NCBI GenBank assembly: GCA_029378245.1
Contig: JARKIF010000010.1
Location: 1,922,001-1,986,000 of the forward strand
DNA: 64,000 bases
Direction of reading: 5' to 3'
Source: Roridomyces roridus
Taxonomy: Eukaryota; Basidiomycota; Agaricomycetes; Agaricales; Mycenaceae
How positions within the stretch are numbered: the stretch's first letter is position 1; each line of letters opens with the position of its first letter. Of this stretch, positions 42,655 through 54,863 are shown one piece after another. The translations under genes and the position numbers were made by a program. The notes below the pieces were generated by a model that worked only from the letters and a program-made list of their open reading frames with translations, did no database searches and was not told the origin of the DNA.

Positions 42655-43830
42655 ATGTCGAACAGCACGGACTCCCTTGCTTTCGTGCGAGGGCCTTTTT
42701 TACAGGGCACCTTCCTGCAGCTGTACATGAATGGCCTTTACACAGGCCTCTTCTTCCTGACACTCTATGGAATGGGTCAGTGAAACCCATCCGCTACGAC
42801 TTTGATTACTGAACGTGAAGCAGTGTTCAAAAGGCCGATCTACCGCACCACCCCGGGGCTTTTCGTCGCACTGATCATGATGTACATTCTTTCGACTGTC
42901 CACGTAATCGGGGATTGGATACAAATGAAGCTCGCGGTTGTCGACAATGGGGCCACCGGCGAATCTGTTGCAATATACCTTCTGGAAGGGTTTCCGCTCT
43001 GGCTGGCCGTTATGTGTACTGTGGCATTTGTGTTGAACACACTCATCGCGGACCTTGTGTTGGTGCGATATTTCGCTCAATTTTCCACCTCCAGCGACTG
43101 AGCCGATATCCTGAAGATCTGGAGATGCTGGACACTCTGGGATCACAATTGGATTGCGGTCACTCTACCTATCCTCTGTACACTGACGGGAGCAGGTAAG
43201 TTATTCCCCTCATTGTTGAGGAAGATTCTTGACGCAACCCACCTAGCACTCGGCGGCAAATACATCCAAGCAACTATACTCATCTACAACAATCCTCGCA
43301 GCAACCCCGGCACGAACTTCGGCATATCGTACATGAGCCTATCGCTGGGGACAACCTGCGTGTGTACGATCCTGATTATTTACCGCATCATGATGATGAG
43401 TAACCGGGGTACACGGCGTGCTCGTGGTTATACACGAGTAATTGAGATGATGGTAGAGTCGGCGCTGCTGTATTCAGTCACCTTGGTCGTGTTCCTGCCT
43501 TACCTCATCGCGGACTTCGACGTCAACAAGGTGTACCCATCCGTAGTGGTTGCACAGATGACGGTGAGATCTGATTCTTTGACATCAGTGCTCTTGAGCT
43601 GAACCATGCAATGTGTATGGCAGGGCATCGCACCCACCTTGATTGTCGCCCGAGTTACGTTTGGACTTGCCCGCCCGCAAAAATCGTGGAAGGGTTCGAT
43701 GTCGACTCCCCGATTCCGTTCCGGTGGAGCTCCGAGTGCGAACCCCGAACCAAGTTTCGCCCTGACTGGGCTTTCCAATGATCTGCATAGGCATGCCAGT
43801 GATATCGATTCGAAGCCGGAGCCGTGTTGA
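42655..43830 (+). CDS. Multi-TM fungal membrane protein, unit 1
   Basis: Five exons (42655-42775, 42824-43062, 43117-43195, 43247-43563, 43624-43830; introns 48-60 bp) give 320 residues. About seven hydrophobic segments: GTFLQLYMNGLYTGLFFLTL, LFVALIMMYILSTVHVI, LWLAVMCTVAFVLNTLIADL, WIAVTLPILCTLTGA, YMSLSLGTTCVCTILIIYRI, ALLYSVTLVVFLPYLI and VVVAQMTGIAPTLIVARV, followed by a short polar tail (ARPQKSWKG). This is a common but unnamed agaricomycete membrane-protein family; a receptor- or transporter-like role is only a guess. It follows the F-box relic of the same unit and is the closest match to the gene at 55487. Confidence 0.8.
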
Positions 43831-44574
43831 ACCGCACAATTCCCTGCGTAATTAGCGCTGACTTGTGGACATTGTCATGTACTTACACACAACTTACACA
43901 ACTGTTTTTTTTTGTTCAATTATGCTGAATTTGAAGCGGCAAGCCTACGCATGATCCGTCTGATTACCGAGATGAGGAAGTGCGATAATTTTCGATCCGT
44001 GAGCTGCGTCGTGACCATGCCGAATGGATTCAAGGCGTCCTACCGGCCAGAACGCTGCATAAATCAATTGCATCACTGCGAGCATCCCGGCATCCCTCCT
44101 GCCCGAAAGCTCACAAGCAGTAATTTCCGTGTCATGCCGGAGACAATGAACTTGAGATCGGGTGATGAAATGGCATGAAGGACATTAGTATCTTCACCTG
44201 GATTGAGCATTGACCCGAGAGCCTGGGCCGGGGCAATCCGCAACGGAAATTGTTCTCCGAGGCAGAAATCTTTGATGGAGGATCAAAATTGCCTCGGATC
44301 ATTCTACAGCCGAGATTATCCTTCCGCTCTTCCTCTCCTCATCCTCTGAAGATGCTTCAGCTTCCGGTCGTGGCTCCCATCTATCAAATCTGCGGCGATG
44401 TAATCCACGATACAATCCGTGGGTCGCTTTCCGCTCGGCGCTGCTACCGCCGGTTACTGACTTGGATCTGGGCTAAGGGCTTTCGGACGTTCTCAAGGGA
44501 ACCGGTGTCTTTATATTCAGCGGACTCAATGTAGTGAGGACATCCCTCTCTCTCTCTCTCGCACGAACGCCAAT
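43831..44574. other. Intergenic between units 1 and 2
   Basis: Includes the conserved F-box upstream block (TCAGCTTCCGGTCGTGGCTC and following, 44350-44570) also seen before 40438 and 53170. A CT repeat lies at 44548-44560. Confidence 0.5.
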
Positions 44575-46259
44575 ATGCTCTGGGATTTCCCTGTCGAGCT
44601 CTGGCTAGCCTGCTGGCTCCACTGCTCCAAACGTCAGCTTCGTCGCCTCTCCCTTGTGTGCAAGCACTTTCGCTCCATATGCCTCCCCTTGTTAATTCAG
44701 CACCAAAGTGCCGACATGGCGGCCTTGGATTCCGGCCTTGCTCAAAACAACTGGGTGGAGCGGACACACTCTCTGCATCGCATGGCAGTTCGCCTCGATC
44801 GCTTTGGGGCGCAGGGACCCGAAGGGCTGGCTTCGGTCGTTCGGTCGTGGATGATCACTAGAGTCCCATCCCACTGGATAATCCATCACCGGAGGCATCT
44901 CGGGCCTATTGTGCATATCAACGTATTTGATACACTGCAGGAGAGGGTGATGACGACCTTCCTGACCACCATCGGGCTATTTCAGCACCTACGCCGCATA
45001 CATGTCGCTGGGATGACGGTGGATCTCACTTGGCGTGAGAGGCTGCTCTCTCTGTCGAGTCTGCAGGAACTCACGCTGGACGGTTGCGAGATTCTGCCCC
45101 GGGAGGGCCCTGTTCTGCGCCTCAGTCGCTTCACGCACTGTCAGTCGACGGTTGGCCATGTAGCACCGTCGGAGGAGCCATTCGAGATCGTTGATCCTAG
45201 CACCCTCACCCATCTCAACTTACGATGCCCCGTCCAAAGCCGCAACCTACTCGCAGGGTTCGTGGATGCAACCTTCACTTCCCTGCTCAGTCTCTCATTG
45301 CACCATTTCCCCGTCCGCGACATCCCATCTCTCTTATTGCGCTGCCCAAAGCTGCAGTCGCTCAGCGTACTCTCCCTGGCGTTGGACGACCCTGTTGAGC
45401 TCCCCGGGCACATCGCGCCGGCACTTTCAACCCTCACTGCGGAAGCTCAAATCGCACCGCTGTTTTCAGCGAACCACCGTATCCACACAGTCGAAATTGT
45501 CAACAGCCGGAGAGAAATCAACGGCTTGGCCATCGACACTTTACGGGATGTATTGTCGACCCTTGGCAACGCGTCCAGTCGTATCACATCTCTCATGCTT
45601 CCGAAGACGACCTCGACCGTTGCGGCTGTCGAGATTATCTCAGCGGTCCTTCCGCAATTGAAACATCTTGCCATGGATCTCCCGGAGAGCGATGGCAAGC
45701 ACCAACACATAAATATCTGCCGACTTGCGGGGGGTGTTAAACGCGCGGAAGATAACCGACGACCCGATGTAGACGATGACGAGAGCGCGTTCGACGACGT
45801 GCTTCCAGACGAGCTGTCTGACTGTGAATCTGACAGACCCCATAACAGGGGTGTGGTGAGTGACAAGTGGTACGATCCCGTATGGTTATGGGGCAATATC
45901 CCCGCGAACTTTGGTTGCTCGCAGCATTCCGGGGTGGAAGACCCGGACCCGCTTCCAGAAAGTCCAAGCGGGACATACACGGTATGTATTTGTTCTCTGC
46001 TTTGTCTGTCTAATCACCGACTCTTACCGTTCAGGATTTACTCCGTCGCATTGCGTCGGATCTCGTTGACTTTCCACCTGGTCTTGAGAGTCTCAAGTTG
46101 ACGCCGCTCCTAGTTCCCGAACGTGAACAGCGGCATCGCTGCTACGATGCGCAGGAAGAGAGTGCTGCTGCCGCACTCGTAGCTCGTGGGCTGTGGAATG
46201 TGACGCTTGGGGAACGTGTGTGGAGAGGCAATCCTGGAATGAAACAACACATGTCTTGA
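44575..46259 (+). CDS. F-box/LRR-type protein, unit 2
   Basis: Exons 44575-45981 and 46035-46259 (intron 53 bp) give 543 residues. The F-box is at the very N-terminus (LWDFPVELWLACW, then RQLRRLSLVCKHFRSICLPLL, residues 2-42). A leucine-rich region follows (LQELTLDGCEILP, LTHLNLRCPV, LLSLSLHHFPVRDIPSLL, LQSLSVLSLALDDP), then an acidic segment (DVDDDESAFDDVLPDELSD), and a final exon with DLLRRIASDLVDFPPGLESL. Probable Skp1-binding adaptor of an SCF ubiquitin ligase; target unknown. From 45574 to 46127 it is identical to 54178-54731 of the unit 3 copy, intron included. Confidence 0.85.
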
Positions 46260-47989
46260 GTGCGGCGCAGTTCGGTACGGTTGTTCGTGCGGTCAGATTC
46301 TATACTTTGAATACGTATATTCCGTGATCCAGGCAGCTCTCCGATTCCCGCCTGCCGCTCAAAACCTCGCCACTTTCCGCAAACGTGAGACTCCCGCGAG
46401 ACAGTCACGTCAACTGCTGCGAGTCTGATCCTGAGACTGAAGGCAACGTTGAGTTGATGTTGGAACTTGGGAGCCGTGGTGACCGTGCTGGACAGCTGAT
46501 TGTCAACTGAAGCAGTGGAAACCTACGGCTGCGGATCGGTTTGTCGGCTGTTGTGTCGAGTCGGCTGAGGGCTGTACTCATGAACGCCACGTTGACATAT
46601 CTTCCAATACCAACACTCTCACTAGATTCACTAGTATATACGCTCCAGGCCCATAAAATATCCCCACCCAAGGGGGTACCAAGACGGTCACCTAAGATCA
46701 ACTGAGGTTAGTCAATGAGTTCACCGCGATTCTTCTGCGAAGTTATTCGTTCATGAGTGATGATGCCAATCGCCACCGTCAGATGCCACACATGCTTACT
46801 CTTCGGCGTCATCATAACCACGGGCGAAACCTGTTCCGCAGCACGGGGGGCACTGCCCTGGTGAACGGCGGTCATCTGTTGAGCAAGGGTCTGGTGCACG
46901 GTGGGCGACTGTTGGGACCGACACATCTAAGCCTCAGATCACATTGGCTGCACCGGAACCTGCGGACAAACCAATGTCTCCAATGTCTCGACTGCAAACT
47001 GGAAACAAATCAGCAAGAATCCCATGCAGGCAGTCTGGTGGCATACCTTCCACGTTGTGCAATGCAACATGAAGAAGTACAAGCAAAATGGTGGGCAATG
47101 AAATCTTGAGAGGCATGAAATCAGAGAAGTGGACTGGGCTGCGGAAATTGCACAGGCCCTAGCCAGCTATAAAGCCATCTTTATTTTTGTCTTGACAGTC
47201 TGAGCTCAGCCAACTTGAACAATGTATTATATGACGCCGTGATCCGACGTCCCTGAACTATTTCATATAGTAGGGATCATGGACTCCGAGAGCTTTGATT
47301 TTGAGGCCCTTTCCCTGAGAGTGTGTGGCTATCTTGGAGAGTCGTGACTGGAGTAAGTAACGGGGCTGAGACGGCAACTACTTTCCGGCCGGAAAGTGGG
47401 CGAGAGACGGCGCGGGGGTAGTCTCGTCGTAGACAGACGCTTCATCAATGTAACTCTCGTACCTCGGTTAACGCGGAGGTCGTGAGGTCGTTGTTGTGGA
47501 GCTGGATCAATATCGGAAGAATCCGTTTGTATCGACTTACATGTATTCTTCAAATTCATTCAGCATGGCCGTGTGGGAGCCACTGGCTCATGTGCCGTCG
47601 AATGGGGGTTACATTGAAATGGCAAGTAGGCGCTGGCGGTTGTAGACATTGCTCTCCCGTGTGCGACTGATATATTACATTTGCTCCTATCCCGTCCATG
47701 GGAGTTCACAAGTCAAGCTGTTCCTCTCCCGCCATCCCGCTCGTTGTTGGCGGCGGCAGTCCTGCGCTATCTAGTACCCGCGTGCGGGCCCATAATAATT
47801 TTGGATTCGGGTTCGCATCTTGCTCTCATCCCGTCCATTGTAGTTTCCAAGATCGAGCAGTCCAGTCAAGTTGTCATCGATAATCTCCCAGTCTTGTTCA
47901 ACACTGAACACCATCGAGTCTCAGTAAGATGACCTATAAAACTGGGGGAGTCAATGTCATCCAGACCCATTGACCCTCCTTGAACCTGA
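46260..47989. other. Intergenic of unit 2, ~1.1 kb longer than in units 1 and 3
   Basis: The first ~280 bp and the last ~120 bp align with the matching gaps of units 1 and 3; the middle (about 46540-47860) does not and holds the secreted-peptide candidate at 46934-47116. No terminal repeats were found at the extra DNA. Confidence 0.45.
46934..47116 (-). CDS. Possible small secreted protein (5' part)
   Basis: The ATG at 47116 opens a signal-peptide-like MPLKISLPTILLVLLHVALH, then GMPPDCLHGILADLFPVC. The 60-codon frame stops at 46934, but a GTTTGC donor after LFP and acceptors downstream could join it to an open Gln/Ser-rich stretch at 46790-46926 (SQQSPTVHQTLAQQM). The intron phases could not be resolved. 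Family unknown. Confidence 0.3.
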   Translation of the reverse strand: MPLKISLPTILLVLLHVALHNVEGMPPDCLHGILADLFPVCSRDIGDIGLSAGSGAANVI

Positions 47990-48783
47990 ATGTCGAACGC
48001 CACAGACCCCATTGCTTTCGTGCGAGGGCCTTTCTTACAAGGCACCTTCCTGCAGCTGTACATGAATGGTCTTTACACCGGCATTTTCTTCGTGACACTC
48101 TACGGGATGGGTCAGTGAAACACGTCCGCTGGTACTTAACACCCCACTAAACATCGACCAGTGTTCAAGAAGCCGATCTCCGCACCACCCCGGGCCTCTT
48201 CATTGCCCTGATCATGATGTACATTCTTGCTACCGTGCACGTAATCGAGAATTGGATACTTATGAAGCGTGGCTTTATCGACAATGGAGATACTGCCGAG
48301 TCAACTGCAATATACCTTTTCGAAGGGGCTCCGCTCTGGCTGGCCGTCATGGGTGCTGTGGTATTTGCGGTCAACACACTCATCGCGGACTTTGTACTGG
48401 TGCCTCGAAGTTTGCTCAAATTTCCCCTTCCGTCGCTGAGTCAAAATCCATAAAGATCTGGAGATGTTGGACAATCTGGAACAACAATTGGATGATGATC
48501 ACGCTACCTATCCTTTGTACACTGACTGGAGCGGGTAAGTTGTATATTCACTTCAATGTCACCGAGAAAAATTCTCAATCCAGCTCCCACATAGCACTCG
48601 GATTCAAAGACATCCAAGAACAAGCCTCAATTATTCTCAACCCTGATGCTGATGTCACATACATCGACTTTGCCACACCATACATCAGTCTATCACTCAC
48701 GACGACCTGCCTGGCTACAATCCTGATCATTTACCGCATTATCATGATGAGCGACCGCAGTACACGAAGCGCTCGCGGGTATA

Positions 48784-49055
48784 CTGTACTATTACGACCA
48801 TTTATTCACTGGGTGTCACGCGTCACCGCAAAAGTTCACTGGATAAGAAGTTCACCGAGTGGCCATCACATCAAATTGCCATATAAGGTATGATGGCATC
48901 ACTCGCATCACACATCCCGTCAATAATTGATGGGAAATCACAGTTTTCCGAGCTGCCGAGTCGAAAATTTTGGTCGTCACCCGTCACCGGTTGAAATTCA
49001 TTCATTTCACAGGCGGCCGTCACCCATCACCTGAACAAATGGTTGTAATAGTACA
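48784..49055. mobile_element. 272 bp Tc1/mariner-type MITE
   Basis: Its ends are inverted repeats starting CTGTACTATTACRACCATTT, flanked by a TA on each side (48782-48783 and 49056-49057). Removal restores the paralogue's TATACACG. No ORF of note. The interior repeats CGTCACC motifs. Confidence 0.85.
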
Positions 49056-50919
49056 GTACACGGACTGTCGGAAAATGCTGATCTGTATCATAAGTGATTA
49101 TAGATCAATTATGATCAATTATAGAGCAAAAATATCATAATCAAAAACGGGTACTATAATAGATCTATAATTGAGGAGAATTCTGTATAATGTCCCACCA
49201 TGCGCGCTGTGTCCTCACGTCCTCTTCGCCGCACCTCGTGAGGCCTTAATAGGACATCAAAAAGCCTTGCCCAACCATACCCACGCATGCACGCACGCTC
49301 CCCACTAACCCCACTATGTCACGGTGACTACCTTGCACGTCTGGCGTCCTCGCCCGGATTTGTTTGTCATTGCACAAGCAACTACAACATGAGCCGCAGC
49401 GAGGGTCAAATTGAGAGAAAAGGAATAGGAGAATAGGCATTACATCTATCATATATAGTATACAGCATAGCTAAGCTCCAGTTGTACAACTCCCATGGCG
49501 TACGTTGCTGAAAAGGGACTACTAGTACCACTCCACGTGGGCTCCTCGCGAGTGATTCCCAGTCCGTTTGTACGACACCCTGTAGTCCCGACATTCTGGC
49601 AACGTCCTCTCCACCGAAATGCACAAATCAGAATGGAAGGAAAACACTCGACGGCGACTCCAGAGTCGCCCGAGTCCGCGGAAAGCGGCGATGCGTTGAA
49701 CCCAGCCATCTCGCTGTCCAATCAACCTTGCAGATATGTGAATCCGCAAGGTGCATTGAGCCGTACGCATCAACAAGCAAGAAAGTCAGCACATAAGCCC
49801 GCAGATAGCTATTAGCGGCGATGCAGCCGATCCCACCACGCAGCTGAATAGGCCTGCAGCGTTACATCCAGATTGGTGCAGAAAACGGTGATGGGAAGGA
49901 GGGGTGGGAGGAGGGGCGGGAGAGCACATCTTCCACGCGCCATAAACACGCACACTCCCTGTTGTCCACAGACAACTGGACTCTGGATCCGCATGCTGCG
50001 CACGTTGCCCTACGTGCACGTTGCACACACTAAGTGCTATCCTCGACAAATAGCCCATGTGCAAAACGACGCTGCGGACCGTGGCATGCAGGGATGGTTT
50101 TGTGCGCAGAGGAGCAGGCCATCAAGCAGGTAGGGAGGCAGAGAGGGCCGCAACGACTGGTGGTCGGCAGGGTGCCAGAAGGTCTGAGAGAAAAGAATTT
50201 ATTACAATTCAGACAATTCAGAAAGGGTTGAATGGGAGGACGAGGACGCGCGAGCAGACGCGGCTTGGGAGTCCCAAAGGGCGAGTCTCTTGCCGGCGAT
50301 TTACAGGGCGCATAGGAAGAGGGAGGGCAGAGGGAGGGAGGAAATGACCACACACCAAGGCTGCATTTGACGGGTAGACGCACTGAGCAGTGGTTGTGGT
50401 ACCTGGAAGCCGTCAGAAAATGCCTAGGAATGAGAAATGAATAGAGAAGAGAGAGTTGGGGATGAGGAACCTGTTCTGTGGTGGGAGTCGGGCCTGGGTG
50501 GGACGATTTGGTGGCAGGGACATGTGGTGAAAACTGGACGCACTCAGATGAGGATGGAAGCTGCACAGTTTTGCCCATAGTGTCCAGGACTCAAGGGTAG
50601 CGGACACAGAGGTCAAACGACCACATTCTAACTGCTGTGAATGAGGAAACGAGGACCTGGAGCCAGCGACGCACCTGGATGCCACGTCACCAAGCATCTC
50701 CTCCCTCAGTACCCTCACGCAGGATTCCATCGAGACTCGTTAGCTTGAGTCGAAACGAATGTCATTCAAGTGATTCGGTGGTCCGGAGAGCAAGGCCAAG
50801 GAGAGAAGGTTGTGGTATGGAAGAGGGAGAGTCTTCTCAGCACGTTGTGACCGACGAGCTATTCAGGTAGTGCGTGACGTGACTTCATCAACAAACAAAC
50901 CAGCTCCAACCAAACCACC

Positions 50920-52002
50920 ATGTCTGACGCGGCCACCTCACACACACCCCCGCCCCCCGCTGATAACCACGCACCCGCCAACCCGCCTCCCTACCCCAAA
51001 CCCGCTGAGGTGTGTTTGCTGTTTTCATCGTCTCAGATCAGCAAACGAGCCACTTCCAGAACCTCGCCATTATCACAAATGCGACCTCTCAGGAGCTCAT
51101 CTGCTCTGGGAATACTGCTTTCGCCCATTCAATTCAATCCAACATGTGCTATGCCGAAGACTACTTACACAGACTTGGTTCGCGCGTACCTACGGGTGGC
51201 CGAATATTTAGGGATGAGCACCGTCCGTGTACGGTTGACGGCCGTCAATCGCCCAAGCCGAGACGTGTACGGGCCGTCAAATTGACGGGTGACGGCCGTG
51301 GAAAGACGGGACGGGTGAGTATTAGTCCAACCAGTTCATAACTGCTGATCTTGTGGCATAGGGTAGTCGTGGGGTCAATACCTGTTGGTTGGACACAAAA
51401 TGCAGCTCACCCTTGCACTAACTCGGGGATAATACCTATTTTCTTGCAGATCAAAAGTCGCATCACATCTCACATCAGCCCATCACTAGAAGAGAACGAA
51501 TGGTGAGCATTGTTCGAACTGTCTTGGACATTTGTGATGGTGTAGTTGCACAGACTGAATGCTTACCTTGAGCTCCCAACGATATCTGATGGAGAATACG
51601 GGAAATCAATTTCCGGCGCTCCAACCCGTCTTGAACCCGTGGACGGCCGCCCGTCTTTTGGATTTCCACAAGGCCGACGGTTACGGCCTGTAACCCGTGT
51701 ACGGACGGCCGTCTTACGCGTTGAGACGGGGACAGTGCTCATCCCTACGAATATTGTCAATATGTACTGAAGATGCACTCCGATCTCAGGTAAGTAAGTG
51801 TGTACCCTGGCCCTCCCATTTCCGTCTCACATCTCTTCCAGGGCCTTGCTCTCGGACCATCAACTCCAAGGCTCCCCACAGCTTTGGGCTTTCGATCCTG
51901 CCCGCCCCTCAGCGGAGGAGGCCGCCGGTCTCTATGAGTACAGAGCCGTTTTTCACAAGTCGGCGGGCCTGCAGTGGCCATTGGCAGAGCCTCCGTCACG
52001 CT
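50920..52002 (+). pseudogene. Unknown gene carried inside the TIR element, split by a MITE
   Basis: The ATG at 50920 opens a Pro-rich start (MSDAATSHTPPPPADN) before a GTGTGT donor at 51010. The frame KTTYTDLVRAYLRVAEY is cut at 51208. Removing the 539 bp MITE and one 8 bp repeat continues it as CQYVLKMHSDL, then across a 51,780-51,840 intron as ALLSDHQLQGSPQLW and EAAGLYEYRAVFHKSAGL, ending at TAG 52002. The exon structure between 51010 and 51150 is unresolved. I do not recognise the family. It does not look like a transposase. Confidence 0.45.
51209..51747. mobile_element. 539 bp hAT-type MITE nested in the TIR element
   Basis: The ends are inverted repeats TAGGGATGAGCACYGTC, flanked by the perfect 8 bp duplication CGAATATT (51201-51208, 51748-51755). 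The interior near each end is rich in GACGGCCGTC palindromes. No transposase. Confidence 0.9.
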
Positions 52003-52625
52003 AGAGATGCCAGGCAGACAGTGTGCATTGAGTGGGCTTGAGATTTCATGTTGTTGTCATGTTTGTATCGTTTGTTTGCTCTGAGTCTAGACTACCATGC
52101 CGTCAAGCCATTTTGGCTCCCTTTTGATTGTGATCATTTGTGATCAGCCTGAGGACTATTATAGACAGAGTGCCCCAATTATGGACCAATTATACAGGTT
52201 GATAATCAAATAATTGACACATGCCATTATAAGCGAAATCACGTTTTTCCGACAGGATAATCGAGATTGTCGTGGAGTCAGCATTGTTGTATTCCCTCAC
52301 TTTGGCGGTGTATCTGCCGTACCTTGTCCAAAGTAGTATCAACGACGAATACCCCAAAGCAGTTGTTGCGCAGATGACGGTGATATTTCTCTTCTTTACA
52401 TCAGAGCTAGATTGATGAATATGGCAGGGCATCGCACCCACTTTGATTGTCGCGAGAGTTACGTTTGGTCTTGCTCGTCCTGAAGAGACGTGGAAGGGGA
52501 CGATTTCGACTCTGCGTGTATGCGGTGGTCATCTGAATGGTGTGAGCCGAGAAACAAACACTTTTGCCCTAACTGGGCTTTCCAATGACTCGCATGCCAG
52601 CAACTTGAAGCCGGAGTCATGTTGA

Positions 52626-53169
52626 ACGGCACTGTTTTGCTATTGTGCGGGTAAATAGCACTGGGCGTATGTACACTGTTTGTAAAATTTCGATTTATGT
52701 TGGATGTTTGAAAACCGAGAGTCCACGTGATTAGGGTCATTGCCGAGATGCCGAATATCGGATGTCGCATGATTTTGGAGCCGAATCAGGAACTACTGGC
52801 CGTGTCCCCCGGGAATTTCCTCAGCAGGCCAATCGGCCGATCTTGCCTAGGTAGAACGCGGTCCGTAAAATGTTCCGAGGCAGAAATCACCACAGACTTG
52901 ATGGAGGATCACTGCTCTAGAACGTGATCCAATCGATGATTTCATCATCATTCCGTCATCACTCACCTTTCTCTCCTCGTCCGAATCTCCCTCAGGCTTT
53001 CTCTCAAAGATGGGTCCCAAATGGCTCCGCTGCTACCGTCGGCAAACCGCCGGTTACTGACTTAGATCTGGGCTTTCGGACGTTCTCAAGGGAACCGGTG
53101 ACAGGTGTCCTTTACTGACTCATGTCGTGAGGACATCCCTCTCTCTCTCTCTCTCGCACAAACACCAAT
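52626..53169. other. Intergenic between units 2 and 3
   Basis: Contains the third copy of the F-box upstream block (52950-53165, with a CT repeat at 53138-53153). No gene. Confidence 0.5.
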
Positions 53170-54863
53170 ATGCTCTGGGATTTCCCTGTCGAGATCTGGC
53201 TAGCCTGCTGGCTCCACTGCTCCAAGCGTCAGCTTCGTCACCTCTCCCTCGTGTGCAAGCACTTTCGCTCCGTGTGCCTCCCCTTGTTAATTCAGCACCA
53301 AAGTGCCGACATGGCTGCTTTGGAATCCGGCCTTGCTCGAAACAACTGGGTGGAGCGGACACACTCTCTGCATCGCATGGCAATTCGCCTCGATCGCTTT
53401 GGGGCACAGGGACCCGAAGGGCTGGCTTCGGTCGTTCGGTCCTGGAGGATCACTAGAGTCCCATCCCATTGGATAATCCATCACCGGAGGCATCTCGGGC
53501 GTCTCGGGCCTATTGTGCATATCGGCGTATTCGACACGCTGCAGGAGAGGGTGATGACGACCTTCCTGGCCACCATCGGGCTATTTCAGCACCTACGCCG
53601 CCTACATGTCGCTGGGATGACGGTGGATCTCCCTTGGCGTGAGAGGCTGCTCTGTCTGTTGAGTCTGCAGGAACTCACGCTCGACGGCTGCGAGATTCTG
53701 CCCCGGGACGGCCCTGTTCTGCGCCTCGGTCGCTTCACACACTGTCAATCGACGGTTGGCCATGTAGCACCGTCGGAGGAGCCATTCGAGATCGTTGATC
53801 CTGGCACCCTCACCCATCTCAACTTGCGATGCCCCGTCCAAACCCGCAACCTACTCGCAGGGTTCGTGGGTGCACCCTTCACCTCCCTGCTCAGTCTCTC
53901 ATTGCACCATTTCCCCGTCCGCGACATCCCATCTCTCTTATCGCGCTGCCCGAAGCTGCAGTCATTCAGCGTCCTCTCCCCGGCGTTGGACGACCCTGTT
54001 GAGCTCCCCGGGCACATCGCGCCCGCACTTTCAACCCTCACTGCGGAAGCTCAAATCGTACCCCTCTTTTCAGCGAACCACCGAATCCACACACTCGAAA
54101 TTGTCAACAGCCGAAGAGAATTCAAGGGTTTGACCATCGACACTTTGCGGGATGTATGGTCGTCCCTTGGGAACGCATCCAGTCGTATCACATCTCTCAT
54201 GCTTCCGAAGACGACCTCGACCGTTGCGGCTGTCGAGATTATCTCAGCGGTCCTTCCGCAATTGAAACATCTTGCCATGGATCTCCCGGAGAGCGATGGC
54301 AAGCACCAACACATAAATATCTGCCGACTTGCGGGGGGTGTTAAACGCGCGGAAGATAACCGACGACCCGATGTAGACGATGACGAGAGCGCGTTCGACG
54401 ACGTGCTTCCAGACGAGCTGTCTGACTGTGAATCTGACAGACCCCATAACAGGGGTGTGGTGAGTGACAAGTGGTACGATCCCGTATGGTTATGGGGCAA
54501 TATCCCCGCGAACTTTGGTTGCTCGCAGCATTCCGGGGTGGAAGACCCGGACCCGCTTCCAGAAAGTCCAAGCGGGACATACACGGTATGTATTTGTTCT
54601 CTGCTTTGTCTGTCTAATCACCGACTCTTACCGTTCAGGATTTACTCCGTCGCATTGCGTCGGATCTCGTTGACTTTCCACCTGGTCTTGAGAGTCTCAA
54701 GTTGACGCCGCTCCTAGTTCCCGAACGTGAAAAGCGGCATCGCTGCTATGATGCGCAGGAAGAGAGTGCTGCTGCCGCACTCGTAGCTCGTGGGGTGTGG
54801 GATGTGACGCTTGGGGAACGTGTGTGGAGAGACAATCCCGGCAGGAAACAAGACATGTCTTGA
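53170..54863 (+). CDS. F-box/LRR-type protein, unit 3
   Basis: Exons 53170-54585 and 54639-54863 give 546 residues. It has the same layout as the unit 2 copy: F-box LWDFPVEIWLACW with RQLRHLSLVCKHFRSVCLPLL, leucine-rich middle, acidic segment DVDDDESAFDDVLPDELSD, and a second exon starting DLLRRIASDLVDFPPG. It differs from unit 2 by a three-codon GRL duplication (RHLGRLGPIVH) and scattered substitutions in the first two thirds, but not in 54178-54731. Probable SCF adaptor; target unknown. Confidence 0.85.

Larger units (their letters stand above)
49064..52255. mobile_element. 3192 bp TIR element with cargo
   Basis: Both ends read CTGTCGGAAAA inward (11 bp perfect inverted repeat, then AT-rich). 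The left flank CACGGA and right flank GATAATCG rejoin to CACGGATAATCG, the sequence expected from paralogues at this codon, giving a 2 bp GA duplication. No transposase is recognised. Cargo: a gene-like segment at 50920-52002 with a hAT MITE inside it. AT-rich subterminal stretches with GATCAATTAT/ATAATTG motifs lie at 49090-49180 and 52160-52220. Confidence 0.75.
47990..52625 (+). pseudogene. Multi-TM membrane protein of unit 2, disrupted
   Basis: Exon 47990-48110 is intact (start MSNATDPIAFVRGPF). Exon 2 from 48162 has lost one base near 48179 relative to its paralogues (ATCTCCGCACC against ATCTACCGCACC), which shifts the frame. Exons 3 and 4 follow to ARGYT at 48783, where a 272 bp MITE and a 3192 bp TIR element are inserted side by side. 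The frame resumes at 52256 (IIEIVVESALLYSLTLAVYLPYLV), with the last intron 52380-52427 and the final exon GIAPTLIVARVTFGLARPEETW to the TGA at 52625. The gene is inactive. Confidence 0.85.

Noticed and set aside
45447..45980. 177-codon minus-strand ORF, repeated at 54051-54584
   Set aside because: Antisense shadow of the F-box genes; its conservation is explained by the gene duplication and conversion.
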